Shown here: piece after piece, positions 37,659 through 46,925 of the stretch | Position numbering within the stretch: the stretch's first letter is position 1 | Layout of the letters: every line of letters starts with the position of its first letter | Source of the DNA: Streptantibioticus parmotrematis | GTDB lineage: Bacteria; Actinomycetota; Actinomycetes; Streptomycetales; Streptomycetaceae | Assembly: GCF_019890615.1 (NCBI RefSeq) | Contig: NZ_JAINVZ010000004.1 | Span: 186,001 to 250,000 of the forward strand | Direction: 5' to 3' | DNA: 64,000 bases | Program-made: the position numbers and the translations under genes | Notes under the pieces: model-generated | What the model was told of the DNA's origin: nothing | The model's database searches: none | Seen by the model: the letters and a program-made list of their open reading frames with translations, nothing else

Positions 37659-39038
37659 GTGACGCAGCAGCCGAGCGGCGACGACGACACCCTGGTCCTG
37701 CGCGGGCAACTGCCGCCCGGCGCACGGGACTTCGTGGAGGTGCCGTTCGCCGTGCCGGACGGCGTGCGGGAGATCGCCGTGTCGTACGCGTACGCGCGGC
37801 CCGACGTGCCGGACGGGACGCTGGGGAACGCCTGCGACATCGGCCTGCTCGACGCGGACGGGCGCTTGAGGGGGTGGTCGGGCGGCGCCCGCGACTCCTT
37901 CCGGGTGGGCGAGCGCGACGCCACGCCCGGCTACCTCCCCGGCCCGATCGCCCCGGGGACGTGGCGCGTCCTGCTCGGCCCCTACACCGTCGCCCCGCAG
38001 GGCCTCCCGTACGAGATCCACGTCACCCTGCACCACGCCCCCGCGATCGGACCTCCGGCGCCCGCCCCCGCCTATCCCCCGTCCCGCGCTCCCGGCCGCG
38101 GCCGTTCCTGGTACCGCGGCGACTGCCACCTGCACACCGTGCACTCCGACGGCTCCCGCACCCCCGCCGAACTGGCCGCCGCCGCCCGGGCCGCCCGCCT
38201 GGACTTCATCGTCAGCACCGAGCACAACACCACGTCCGCGCACGCCGCGTTCGCCGCCGAGGCCGGGGACGACCTGCTGATCCTCACCGGCGAGGAGATC
38301 ACCACCCGCAACGGCCACCTGCTCGCCCTCGGCACCGACCCGGGCACGTGGTTCGACTGGCGCTTCCGGGCCCGCGACGAGGACGCCTTCGCCCGCACCG
38401 CGCGGGCGATCCGCCGCGCGGGCGGCCTCGTCGTCCCGGCGCACCCGTACGGCCTGCACCTGGGCAGCCAGTGGAAGTTCGGCTACGAGCACGCCGACGC
38501 CGTGGAGGTCTGGAACGGCACCTGGACGCTGGACGACGAGGCGGCGCTCGCCACGTGGGACAACCTGCTGGGCCACCGCGTGCTGCCCGCGATGGGCAAC
38601 TCCGACGCGCACCGCGAACCGCAGGTGGTCGGCCTCCCACAGACGGTCGTGCGCGCCGACGCGCTGGAGCGCGGCGCGATCCTGGACGGGCTGCGGGCGG
38701 GCCGCAGCTGGATCGCCGAATCGGCCGACCTCGACGTGGAGTTCGAGGCGGTCGCGGAGGGTGGTGCCCGGGCGGGCGTCGGCGACACGCTGCCGGTACG
38801 CGCCGACGAGCCCGTCGCCGTCACCCTGACCGTCACCGGCGTGCCCGACCCCGTCGTGCGGCTGGTCACCGACGAGGGCCAGACGCACCTGGCGTTCGCC
38901 GAGCGCGTCGAGTGGCGCACGACGTCCGCCGCGACCGCGTACGTCCGCGCGGAGGTACGGCACGCGGGCAACGGAACGATGGCGGCGCTGACCAACCCGA
39001 TCCGGCTGCTCGACACGCCCACGGAAGGCGGACGATGA
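37659..39038 (+). CDS. CehA/McbA-type PHP metallohydrolase
   Basis: A 459-aa protein. An N-terminal beta domain (residues about 1-140) precedes a PHP metal-binding domain: GDCHLHTVHSDGS near 150, STEHNTTSAHAAF, GEEITTRNGHLLALG, VPAHPYG and MGNSDAH. PHP proteins hydrolyse phosphoesters or, in CehA and McbA, carbamates, using a trinuclear metal site. TACGCT ends 7 nt before GTG 37659, so the message may be leaderless. The stop overlaps the next start (ATGA). Confidence 0.87.
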   Translation: MTQQPSGDDDTLVLRGQLPPGARDFVEVPFAVPDGVREIAVSYAYARPDVPDGTLGNACDIGLLDADGRLRGWSGGARDSFRVGERDATPGYLPGPIAPGTWRVLLGPYTVAPQGLPYEIHVTLHHAPAIGPPAPAPAYPPSRAPGRGRSWYRGDCHLHTVHSDGSRTPAELAAAARAARLDFIVSTEHNTTSAHAAFAAEAGDDLLILTGEEITTRNGHLLALGTDPGTWFDWRFRARDEDAFARTARAIRRAGGLVVPAHPYGLHLGSQWKFGYEHADAVEVWNGTWTLDDEAALATWDNLLGHRVLPAMGNSDAHREPQVVGLPQTVVRADALERGAILDGLRAGRSWIAESADLDVEFEAVAEGGARAGVGDTLPVRADEPVAVTLTVTGVPDPVVRLVTDEGQTHLAFAERVEWRTTSAATAYVRAEVRHAGNGTMAALTNPIRLLDTPTEGGR

Positions 39039-39658
39039 ACCCGACGACGACCGTACGCGCCCCGCGTGGGCGGGAGTTGATCGTCACGGCGTCGCGCGAT
39101 CTGACCGCGTGGCTGGCCCGGCGCCCCCTGGACGCGGTCCGCCGCGGGCACACCGTCATCGGCCATTCCGGCCCCCTGCGCACGACCGTCGGCCTGGTCC
39201 TGGCCACGGAACTGCTGGCGGAGGGTCTGATGGACGTCTCGATGCTGCCGCCTTCGTGGCGCGCGTTCCACCTGCTGTGGATGGCGCTGCTCGCGGACTG
39301 CTTCCTCGCGTTCGTCGCCACCACCAAGCGCCGCCCGCACGTGCTGACGGCGACGACGCTGCGGCTCAGCGCGGGGCCGCTGGGCGAGGTGGAGGTGCCG
39401 CTGTCCGCGATCGCCTCCGTACGGCGGGAGTTGACGTCGGCGAGCGGTCTGGGCGTCCGCGGGATCCCGGACCGCCCCGGCTCGCTCCTGTGCACGGTCA
39501 GCGGCACCGCCGACGTCACCGTGGAGCTGCGGGAGCCGCACACCGTCCGCCTCGCGAACGGCACGACGCACCACGCCACCCGCCTCCACTTCGCCGCGAA
39601 CACCCCGGCGACGGCACACCAGTTGATCGGGACGGCGGTGCGGTCGGCGGGACGGTGA
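39035..39658 (+). CDS. Hypothetical protein with possible membrane segment, 207 aa
   Basis: ATG 39035 overlaps the stop of the PHP gene, so the two are coupled. Residues about 75-105 (LLWMALLADCFLAFVATT) form a hydrophobic segment. The C-terminal half resembles a small beta-rich PH-like fold (LTATTLRLSAGPLGEVEVPLSAIASVR). No named family recognised. It may anchor or modulate the PHP enzyme. Confidence 0.75.
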   Translation: MNPTTTVRAPRGRELIVTASRDLTAWLARRPLDAVRRGHTVIGHSGPLRTTVGLVLATELLAEGLMDVSMLPPSWRAFHLLWMALLADCFLAFVATTKRRPHVLTATTLRLSAGPLGEVEVPLSAIASVRRELTSASGLGVRGIPDRPGSLLCTVSGTADVTVELREPHTVRLANGTTHHATRLHFAANTPATAHQLIGTAVRSAGR

Positions 39659-39745
39659 GGGTCGCCGGTCGACGGGGCGGTGAGGACGCCGGCCGGCGGG
39701 GCGGCGAGGGTCGCCGGTCGGCGGGGCGGTGAGGGGCGCCGGTCG
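39654..39745. repeat. 25-bp tandem repeat over a stop codon
   Basis: Units of 25, 24 and 25 nt (GGTGAGGGTCGCCGGTCGAC + GGGGC type) and a partial fourth. The first unit includes the TGA stop of the preceding gene. The array ends 10 nt before the convergent LLM gene stop and is likely replication-slippage DNA. Confidence 0.8.
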
Positions 39746-39755
39746 CCCTCGCGCG

Positions 39756-40883
39756 TCAGGGCGTCGCCGTGCCGCGCAGGCGGGTCGTGCGGTGGATCGG
39801 GTCCGTGTCCAGGGCGGGAATGACGTGTTCGCCCATGAGCCGGATCGTCGTCAGCGCCTCCTCGCGCGGCAGCCCCACGGGCAGGCAGAACGCCAGCTGG
39901 TCGGCGCCCGCCGCCTCCCAGCGCTTGCACTGCGCCAGCACCTCCCCCGGGTCGCCGCAGATCAGCAGTTCCTCCGCGATCAGCAGGTCGATGATCTCCG
40001 GCGTGTACTCCGGCAGCCGTTCGGGCCAGCGCGGGACGCCCTCGGGACGCGGGAAGGTGTCGTGGTAGCGGAAGAGCAACGAGTGCAGGTAGCCGAGGTC
40101 GGCGCGCACGGCCGCCTCGCGGGCCTCGGCGGAGGTCTCCGCGCAGATGGCCGTCGTGGTCACCATCACGTTGTCGTTGACGAACGCGCCGACCGGCTCC
40201 GCGTCACGGACCGCGGTCCGGTAGGAGTCGACGACCCACTCCATGTCGGAGACGCTCTGCACGCTGAAGCCCAGCACGCCCAGGCCCTTGCGGGCGGCCA
40301 TCGCGTACGACGACGGCGACCCGGCCGCGTACCACATCGCGGGATGCGCGGGCCCGTACGGCTTGGGCAGCACCTTGCGCGGCGGCAGGGACCAGTGCGC
40401 GCCCTCGAAACCCGGGTAGGTGTCGTTCAGCCACATCCGGGGGAACTGCGCGATCGTCTCCTCCCAGATCTCCCGGGTGACGTCCAGGTCCGTGACGCCG
40501 GGCAGGAAGCCGAGGACCTCGTGGCTGCCCGCGCCGCGCCCGGAGCCGAACTCGAAGCGCCCGCGCGTGAGGTGGTCGAGCATGGCCACGCGTTCCGCGA
40601 CCTTGACGGGGTGGTTGACCTGCGGCAACGGGTTGAAGATGGCGGAGCCGAGGTGAATGCGCTCGGTGGCGTGCGCGAGGTAGCCGAGGAAGACGTCGTT
40701 GGCCGACAGGTGGGAGTACTCCTCCAGGAAGTGGTGTTCGCTGGCCCACGCGTACTTGAAGCCCGCGCGGTCGGCCGCGACGACGTAGTCCACCTCTTCC
40801 AGCAGCGCGTGGTGCTCGGCCTCCGGGTCGGTCCTCGACCGCCCGGCGGGCACGTACCCCTGAACGAAGATCCCGAACTCCAC
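39756..40883 (-). CDS. LLM-class flavin monooxygenase
   Basis: A 375-aa luciferase-like monooxygenase. It has VEFGIFVQGYVP, YAWASEHHFLEEYSHLS, IHLGSAIFNPLPQVNHPVKVAERVAMLDHLTRGRFEFGSGRG (split across strands of the barrel) and GDPGEVLAQCKRWEAAGADQLAF. The HHFLEEY segment is typical of bacterial-luciferase-like FMN enzymes, not the F420 group. GTG 40883 has GGGGGAGG upstream; an upstream frame extension lacks support. The substrate is unknown. Confidence 0.9.
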   Translation of the reverse strand: MEFGIFVQGYVPAGRSRTDPEAEHHALLEEVDYVVAADRAGFKYAWASEHHFLEEYSHLSANDVFLGYLAHATERIHLGSAIFNPLPQVNHPVKVAERVAMLDHLTRGRFEFGSGRGAGSHEVLGFLPGVTDLDVTREIWEETIAQFPRMWLNDTYPGFEGAHWSLPPRKVLPKPYGPAHPAMWYAAGSPSSYAMAARKGLGVLGFSVQSVSDMEWVVDSYRTAVRDAEPVGAFVNDNVMVTTTAICAETSAEAREAAVRADLGYLHSLLFRYHDTFPRPEGVPRWPERLPEYTPEIIDLLIAEELLICGDPGEVLAQCKRWEAAGADQLAFCLPVGLPREEALTTIRLMGEHVIPALDTDPIHRTTRLRGTATP

Positions 40884-41014
40884 TGCTCCGCCTCCCCCTT
40901 GGCGACGCCCGGACGACACCCGGGCGCGCTCAGGTCGGTCCTACCCGATGACGGGACGCGGCGCACCGGGAACGGGCAGGCCGGTTCCTGCCAACCGCGC
41001 CTCGGGAACGCCCG

Positions 41015-41830
41015 CTACGTGCCGGAGGCGTCGCCGCCCGCCGCGTACCGGGCCGGAGGCGCCCCGACGACCGCGGTGAAGTCCCGTACCAGGTGGGCCT
41101 GGTCGGCGTAGCCGAGGTCCGCGGCGAGCGCGGCCCAGTCCACCGCCGCGCCGCTGTCCGCCCTTGCCGCCGCCTCGTGCAGCCGGGCCCTGCGCAGCAC
41201 CCACTTCGGGGGCACGCCGACGTACTCCGCGAAGAGCCGTTGCAGGGTCCGTACGGAGTGCCCTGATTCGGTAGCGAGTTGGCCGACGCGGAGCAAGGCC
41301 GGGGCGCCCGCGATCCGGTCCACGAGGGCGGCGGCCTCACGCGCCGCCGGATCCGGCACGGCACCGTCCAGCACGCCGCGCAGGAAGTCCTGCGCCGCCC
41401 GCTTCATCACGGCGACGTCGCGGGCGCCGAGCACCACGCGTTCGGTGCGCGTGACCGCCTCGCCGAACAGGTCCGCCGCGGGCACCCTGCGGTCCGTGAG
41501 CGCGGCCACCGGCCCGTCGAACAGGGCCCGGAAGGCCCCGGGGCGGAACTTCACGCCGAAGACGTGCCCGGCGCCGGTGAGGTGGTGGGCGTAGACACCG
41601 CGGTTGACGCCGTACACGGCGGCCTGGGGGCGCTCGAAGACCAGGTGGACGTTGGGGTGGGACAGCACGCGCTGGTCGTGCGCCGGGCGCCCGCGCAGGT
41701 CCCAGCGCACGACCCAGTGGAACTCGACGTACGGCGCCAGGTCGTCGTCCGGCTCCTCGCGCAGCAGCTCGAAGTGCCGCGCCGCCAGGTCCGGCCGCAG
41801 CACCCCGCGCCCGATGCCGGGGGTGGTCAC
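41015..41830 (-). CDS. AraC family transcriptional regulator
   Basis: A 271-aa protein with an N-terminal DUF6597-like ligand domain (APYVEFHWVVRWDLRGRPAHDQRVLSHPNVHLVFE) and a C-terminal AraC double helix-turn-helix (LATESGHSVRTLQRLFAEYVGVPPKWVLRR, LAADLGYADQAHLVRDFTAVVG). On the coding strand TACGCT ends 6 nt before GTG 41830, which supports this start and a leaderless message. It is divergent from the mycothiol-type protein gene at 41911, with only 80 nt between them, and may control it. Confidence 0.92.
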   Translation of the reverse strand: MTTPGIGRGVLRPDLAARHFELLREEPDDDLAPYVEFHWVVRWDLRGRPAHDQRVLSHPNVHLVFERPQAAVYGVNRGVYAHHLTGAGHVFGVKFRPGAFRALFDGPVAALTDRRVPAADLFGEAVTRTERVVLGARDVAVMKRAAQDFLRGVLDGAVPDPAAREAAALVDRIAGAPALLRVGQLATESGHSVRTLQRLFAEYVGVPPKWVLRRARLHEAAARADSGAAVDWAALAADLGYADQAHLVRDFTAVVGAPPARYAAGGDASGT

Positions 41831-41910
41831 CCTGGCAGCGTAATCCGGTCGGCGGCCGTTGTCGCGTTTGTTCAATACCGCCGCTGACCTGCCGCGTTAG
41901 CGTCGTGACC

Positions 41911-42525
41911 ATGAACGAGACGCTCTATGGGCAGATGGTCGCGGCCGCGGAACTCGCCGTTCGCACGGCGCGCGGGGTGCGCCGCGAGCAGTTGGACGAC
42001 GCGACGCCGTGCGCGAAGTTCGACGTGCGCGCGCTGGTCGACCACTGGGTCCTGTACACCTCGCACGGCCTTGAGCACCGCGCTCGCCGCGAGCCGCTGC
42101 CGCCCGCGCTGACCGAACGCGACTTCACCGCCGACCCGGAGTGGGCGCAGGCCTACGCGGAGCAGTTGGAGCGCGCGGTGGCGGCGTGGGCGGAGCCGGA
42201 GGCGTGGCGTGGGGAGGTAGACCTCGGCGGCGGGACGACGATGCCGGCCGAGGCGATCTTCTCCATGATCCTCAAGGAGATGGTCGTCCACGGCTGGGAC
42301 GTGGCCCGCGCGACCGGGCAGGACTTCCCCTGCCCGCCGTCCACGGCGACGACGGTGCTCGCGGTGGTCGAGGAGTACGCGCCGGTCTACCGGCAGTACG
42401 ACGGCTTCGCGGATCCGGTGGCCGTCCCGGAAGGGGCGTCCGCGTTCGACCGGGCGCTCGGGCTCTCGGGCCGCGACCCGGGCTGGGCGCCGCCGCGGGC
42501 CGAGGGCATGACGTACCTGGCGTAA
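41911..42525 (+). CDS. TIGR03086-type maleylpyruvate isomerase/DinB-fold protein
   Basis: A 204-aa protein of the mycothiol-dependent DinB-like fold. DATPCAKFDVRALVDHWV carries the first His of the metal triad, and IFSMILKEMVVHGWDVARATGQ the others. Members are putative mycothiol-S-transferases or isomerases with a bound metal. TAGCGT ends 7 nt before ATG 41911, so the message is likely leaderless, in step with the divergent AraC gene. Confidence 0.87.
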   Translation: MNETLYGQMVAAAELAVRTARGVRREQLDDATPCAKFDVRALVDHWVLYTSHGLEHRARREPLPPALTERDFTADPEWAQAYAEQLERAVAAWAEPEAWRGEVDLGGGTTMPAEAIFSMILKEMVVHGWDVARATGQDFPCPPSTATTVLAVVEEYAPVYRQYDGFADPVAVPEGASAFDRALGLSGRDPGWAPPRAEGMTYLA

Positions 42526-42618
42526 CGGTTCTGCTGCTCCCGTACGGCTGATACCTGCCCCCGTGCGCCCCCGGCGTGCGCCCGCTTCGGCGCCTGATTC
42601 AAGCCAAATGCGAGTCGG

Positions 42619-42660
42619 CGTTGAGCCGTTACGGGCCGGCGTCGAGCCGTTACGGGCCGG
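42619..42660. repeat. 21-bp direct tandem repeat
   Basis: CGTTGAGCCGTTACGGGCCGG followed by CGTCGAGCCGTTACGGGCCGG (one mismatch) in the 177-nt gap between convergent genes. Confidence 0.8.
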
Positions 42661-42702
42661 CCGTGGGCCGAACCGGGTGCCGCGGAGCCGCGCACCGGGC
42701 CC

Positions 42703-43521
42703 TCACCCGTCCCCGCGCGGCCCCTGCGTCTCCCACACGACGCGGCCCTCGTGGACCGGGAGCAGCAGCCGCCAGACCGCGTCGTCCACGCCGTGGACCG
42801 ACGCGATCCAGCCCAACTCCTCGTCCTTGACGCCGATCCGGCAGGCGTCCTGGAGTTCGCCGAGCACGTGCAGCAGGTCGCCGTGGCTGAACGCGGGCTC
42901 CATGCGGCCCGCGAAGGCCTCGCCGGGCGCGCCGGGCACGTAGCGCCGGTAGGCGTCCGCGCCGCGCAGTATCCCCACCGGCCGCCAGCGGTCGGCGAGT
43001 TGAAGCACGGGACGGCCGCCGACCATCGTGCCGTCGGCCTCCAGCACCGGCACCCGGTCCCGGTTCACCGGCAGCGCCGACCAGCCGTCGGAGGCGGTCA
43101 ACACGGCTGCCGGGGAGACGAGTTCGACCGCCGCCGCGAGCCCCTCGGCGCAGCGTCCCTCCCCCAGCGCGTACGGCACCGCGACCATTCCCGCGTACAG
43201 GCACCCGTAGAAGGCGCCCGCGAAGTCCGGTCCCGGCGGGTAGGCCAGCAGCACCCGGCTGCCCGGCGGCAGCGCGCCGCCGAGCCGGGCGGCCACCGCG
43301 CGGGCGCGGCGGTCGAGTTCGGCATAGCTGCACGCGGCGGTCGCCGCGAACGGGGCGCCCGGCAGCGCCCCGTAGGGCACCGCGAAAGGCGCCTCCGCGG
43401 CGCGCCTGCGCAGCATCCTGCCCGGGGTCACGACCGCTCGCATCCTCGCCGGGTCCGGCACCTGGACGCTGTCCCACGCCGTCGGCACCGACCTCTCCGG
43501 CGGTGTACACCAAGAGCACAT
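42703..43521 (-). CDS. AMP-binding-like protein without a normal A3 loop
   Basis: The 272-aa protein resembles the N-terminal domain of fatty-acyl-AMP ligases: CSYAELDRRARAVAARL, GSRVLLAYPPGPDFAGAFYGCLYAGMVAVPY, SPAAVLTAS. Where family members have the ATP-binding loop (TSGSTGxPKG) it reads YVPGAPGEAFAGRMEPAFSH. It continues only to a degraded GWLP-like segment (GWIASVHGVDDAVW) and ends, with no A5-A10 motifs. It is thus half length and should not adenylate. ATG 43521 has AAGGAG 13 nt upstream; a GTG at 43557 is an alternative. It is divergent from afsR. Confidence 0.75.
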   Translation of the reverse strand: MCSWCTPPERSVPTAWDSVQVPDPARMRAVVTPGRMLRRRAAEAPFAVPYGALPGAPFAATAACSYAELDRRARAVAARLGGALPPGSRVLLAYPPGPDFAGAFYGCLYAGMVAVPYALGEGRCAEGLAAAVELVSPAAVLTASDGWSALPVNRDRVPVLEADGTMVGGRPVLQLADRWRPVGILRGADAYRRYVPGAPGEAFAGRMEPAFSHGDLLHVLGELQDACRIGVKDEELGWIASVHGVDDAVWRLLLPVHEGRVVWETQGPRGDG

Positions 43522-43759
43522 GACAGGTCCGACACTCCTTTCCCCCACTGGCCTCACACACGGAACGTGGCATTCCGATCAATTCGCGCTGATTGGCGTA
43601 CAACCGCCCGCCAGGAGGTGACCGCGCCCGGTACGACAGGGCAAACTGGCCGTCACGCGGCTGCGCTCATCACACCTGTCAGATGGTCCCGGCTCGCGAT
43701 GAACGATCGATATACACGGTCGGCAGCGCGCGACCGGCCGGTGGGAAACGGAGTTCGTC

Positions 43760-46753
43760 ATGGATGGCGGAACGGCGCCGGGACTGCGCTTCGCGCTCCT
43801 CGGCCCGGTACGGGCATGGCGGGGCGAGGAGACGCTGCCCGCGGGCTCGCCGCAGCAGCGTGCCCTGCTCGCCGCACTCCTGCTGCGCGGTGGCCGCACC
43901 GCGACCGCCGACGAGCTCATCGACGCGCTGTGGGGCGAGGCGCCCCCGGACAGCGCGCTGGCGGCGCTGCGCACCTACGCGTTCCGGCTGCGCAAGGTGC
44001 TCGGTGCGGACGCGCTCACCTCCGAGTCCGGCGGCTACGCGCTGCGCACCGGCGCGGACACCCTCGACGTCACGCGCGCCGAGGAGTACGCCGTCGAGGC
44101 GGAGAAGGCCCGGGCCGGCGGGGAGACCGCGCGCGCCCGCGAACTGCTGGCCCACGCACTGGACTTGTGGGACGGCGAACCGCTGGCCGGGCTGCCCGGG
44201 CCGTACGCGGAGGCGTACCGCACCCGGCTGTCGGAACGGCGGCTGGCGCTGCTGGAGACCCGCCTCGAACTCGACCTGGAACTCGGCGGTCACACCGACG
44301 CGGTCTCGGTGCTGACCACGCTGTCCGCGGAACACCCCTTGCGGGAGCGGCTGCGCGCCCTGCTGATGCTCGCCCTCTACCGCAGCGGCCGGCAGGCGGA
44401 GGCGCTCGGCGTCTACGCCGACACCCGGCGGCTGCTCGCGGAGGAGCTGGGCGTCGACCCGTGCGCCGAGCTGAACGAGCTGTACCAGCGCATCCTGCGC
44501 GCCGACCCCGATCTGGCGGCGCAGCCCACCGGCGCCGAGGACGCCCCGGCCGCGGGTTCGGCCGTGCGTCCCGCCCAACTCCCTGCGGCGGTAGTGGACT
44601 TCACCGGCCGGACCGCTTTCGTCGACGAGCTGGTGGAGGAGTTGTCCACGGCGGATTCGGGTGTCATGGCCCTGTCCGCGGTGGCGGGCATCGGCGGCGT
44701 CGGCAAGACCACGCTCGCCGTCCACGTCGCCCACGCGGCCCGCGACGCCTTCCCCGACGGGCAGTTGTACGTGGACCTGCAAGGCCAGGACGCCAGGCCG
44801 TCCGAGCCGGAGACCGTACTCGCCTCGTTCCTGCGGGCGTTGGGCACGCCGGACGCCGCGATCCCGGAGGGCCTGGAGGACCGCGCCGCGCTCTACCGCT
44901 CGGTGCTCGACGGCCGCCGGGTGCTCGCGCTGCTCGACAACGCGCACGACGCCGCGCAGGTGCGCCCGCTGCTGCCCGGCACGCCCGGCTGCGCGGCGCT
45001 GATCACCTCGCGGGTGCGGATGGTGGACCTGGCGGGGGCGCACCTGGTGGACCTGGACGTGATGAGCCCGGAGGAAGCGCTCCAGCTCTTCACGAAGATC
45101 GTGGGCACGGAACGGGTGATGACGGAGCGTCAGGCCGCGCTGGACGTGGTGGCCGCGTGCGGCTTCCTGCCGCTGGCCATCCGCATCGCCGCATCCCGGC
45201 TCGCGACCCGGCGCACCTGGACGGTCTCCGTGCTGGCCCGCAAGCTCAGCGACAGCAGGCGCCGCCTGGACGAGCTGAAGGCGGGCGACCTGGCGGTCAA
45301 GGCGACGTTCGAACTCGGCTACGGCCAGCTCGCCGACCACCAGGCCCGCGCGTTCCGCCTGCTGGCGCTCCCCGAGGGCCCCGACATCTCGCTGGACGCG
45401 GCGGCGGCCGTGCTCGACATGGACGCCTACGAGGCGGAGGAACTGCTGGAGGCCCTGGTCGACATCAGCCTCCTGGAATCCGCCGCCCCCGCCCGCTACC
45501 GCTACCACGACCTGCTGCGGCTGTACGCCCGCGACCGCGCGGAGCAGCACGAGACCCCGGCGGACCGCCGGGCGGCGCTCTCCCGGCTGCTGGACTTCTA
45601 CCTGGCGACGGCGGCCAGCGCCTACGAGATGGAGAACCCGGGCGACCGCGTCCTGTCCCACATGGCACCGACCTCGCGGGAGGGACGGACGTTCACCACC
45701 CAGGCGGAAAGCCTGGAGTGGCTGTTCACGGAGGCGACAGGCGTGCTGGCCGCGGTACGGCAGGCCTCCGGCGCCTCGGGGGCCGAGCAGGTCCGGCAGC
45801 CCGGGGAGGAATCCGTACGCGCGGAGCGGACGACGGGGGCCGGATGCCTGCGGCGGGCCGTCGACCTGCTGTTCATGACGCAGAACCTGATGGAGTCCGG
45901 CGTTCACGCCCGCGCCTACGAGCAGTGCGCCCAGGCGGTGGCGACGGCGGCCACCGGGAGCGGGGACGCCTTGGTGGAAGGCCGGGCGCGGGTGCTGCTC
46001 GGGCGCATCCAGAGCTGGTCCAGCAGCCGCTGGGCGGAGGCCGATGTCCAGGCACAACGCGCCCAGTTGCTGGGCCTCGCCAGCGAGGATCTGCTGACCT
46101 GCAGCTACGCCCCCAACCTGCGCAGTCTGATCGCTCGCGACCAGCGCAGGTTCGCCGAGGCGGAGGAGTACTGCCTGCACGCGCTGCGGTCCTTCCGGGA
46201 CGACCACAACGAACACGGCGCGGCGTCCGCTCTCAGCAACATCGCCCGAGTCCGCATCGAACTCGGCCAGCCCGACGCCGCGATCGACGCGGCCGAGCAG
46301 GGCGTGACCCTCATGCGCAGGATCGGCGCGGGCTACCGGCTGGGCAACAGCCTCTACGCCCTGGCCATCGCCCTGACGGTCAGCGGCCGCCTCGACGAAG
46401 CGCTGACGGCGCTGGACGAGGCGCTGGCCATCTTCCGCGACGCCCGCCAACCGTTGTGGGAGGGCCTGACGCTCTACCGGATGGCCGACGTCCACTTCAC
46501 GGCGGGCCACTTCAGGCTGGCCGCGACGCACGCGGAGCAGTCACTCGTCCTGCTCAACGAGGGCAGCGGTCACTGGATGAGGACGTACGCGCTCACGGTT
46601 CTGGGCCACGCGCTGGACGGCATCGGCCAGCCGGACCGCGCCCGGGCCTGCTGGCGGGACGCGCTGGACTCGTCCCCCGACCCGAAGAGCGGCGAGGCGC
46701 AGAAATTGCGGCTACTCCTGGAGCGGCCCGCAGCGTCGGCTCTGGCGGTCTGA
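43760..46753 (+). CDS. afsR: AfsR global regulator (SARP - NB-ARC - TPR)
   Basis: A 997-aa protein, close to the roughly 993 aa I recall for S. coelicolor AfsR. An N-terminal OmpR-like winged helix (residues about 10-100) and BTAD (about 100-250) form the SARP part. An NB-ARC ATPase follows, with Walker A GIGGVGKTT at 310-318. C-terminal TPR repeats (about 720-990) include RRFAEAEEYCLHALRSF and GRLDEALTALDEALAIF. AfsR is phosphorylated by AfsK, binds the afsS promoter and raises secondary metabolism. GGGAAACGGAG precedes the ATG, and TATACA at about 43711 is a possible -10. Its neighbours (a small gene in the afsS position, and afsK) support the name. Confidence 0.9.
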   Translation: MDGGTAPGLRFALLGPVRAWRGEETLPAGSPQQRALLAALLLRGGRTATADELIDALWGEAPPDSALAALRTYAFRLRKVLGADALTSESGGYALRTGADTLDVTRAEEYAVEAEKARAGGETARARELLAHALDLWDGEPLAGLPGPYAEAYRTRLSERRLALLETRLELDLELGGHTDAVSVLTTLSAEHPLRERLRALLMLALYRSGRQAEALGVYADTRRLLAEELGVDPCAELNELYQRILRADPDLAAQPTGAEDAPAAGSAVRPAQLPAAVVDFTGRTAFVDELVEELSTADSGVMALSAVAGIGGVGKTTLAVHVAHAARDAFPDGQLYVDLQGQDARPSEPETVLASFLRALGTPDAAIPEGLEDRAALYRSVLDGRRVLALLDNAHDAAQVRPLLPGTPGCAALITSRVRMVDLAGAHLVDLDVMSPEEALQLFTKIVGTERVMTERQAALDVVAACGFLPLAIRIAASRLATRRTWTVSVLARKLSDSRRRLDELKAGDLAVKATFELGYGQLADHQARAFRLLALPEGPDISLDAAAAVLDMDAYEAEELLEALVDISLLESAAPARYRYHDLLRLYARDRAEQHETPADRRAALSRLLDFYLATAASAYEMENPGDRVLSHMAPTSREGRTFTTQAESLEWLFTEATGVLAAVRQASGASGAEQVRQPGEESVRAERTTGAGCLRRAVDLLFMTQNLMESGVHARAYEQCAQAVATAATGSGDALVEGRARVLLGRIQSWSSSRWAEADVQAQRAQLLGLASEDLLTCSYAPNLRSLIARDQRRFAEAEEYCLHALRSFRDDHNEHGAASALSNIARVRIELGQPDAAIDAAEQGVTLMRRIGAGYRLGNSLYALAIALTVSGRLDEALTALDEALAIFRDARQPLWEGLTLYRMADVHFTAGHFRLAATHAEQSLVLLNEGSGHWMRTYALTVLGHALDGIGQPDRARACWRDALDSSPDPKSGEAQKLRLLLERPAASALAV

Positions 46754-46802
46754 ACGCCCGATTCGCCCCGAAACAGCCCTGGTCAACGGGATCACCACCC
46801 CC

Positions 46803-46835
46803 GTTTATCGGTTGCTTATCGACTGCTGCCAGGAT
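46803..46835 (+). promoter_or_regulatory. Candidate AfsR (SARP) or PHO-type box
   Basis: Two direct repeats in 11-bp register, GTTTATCGGTT (46803-46813) and GCTTATCGACT (46814-46824), share TTATCG. A possible -10, CAGGAT (46830-46835), lies about 8 nt after the second heptamer. This is the spacing SARP regulators use (11-bp repeats just upstream of the -10). PhoP boxes have the same 11-bp period, and both AfsR and PhoP are known to act on afsS in S. coelicolor. Confidence 0.6.
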
Positions 46836-46925
46836 TCCATCACAGCGAAATCGCTCGCCTGGTGACGCACGGGGGTCGCCACCAGGCGGGCATCGGGCTC
46901 CGAGAACACCAACGGGGAGAACCGC

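Noticed and set aside
43679-46531. A 950-codon minus frame antisense to afsR
   Set aside because: Composition is that of a shadow frame, and afsR shows clear domain motifs on the plus strand.
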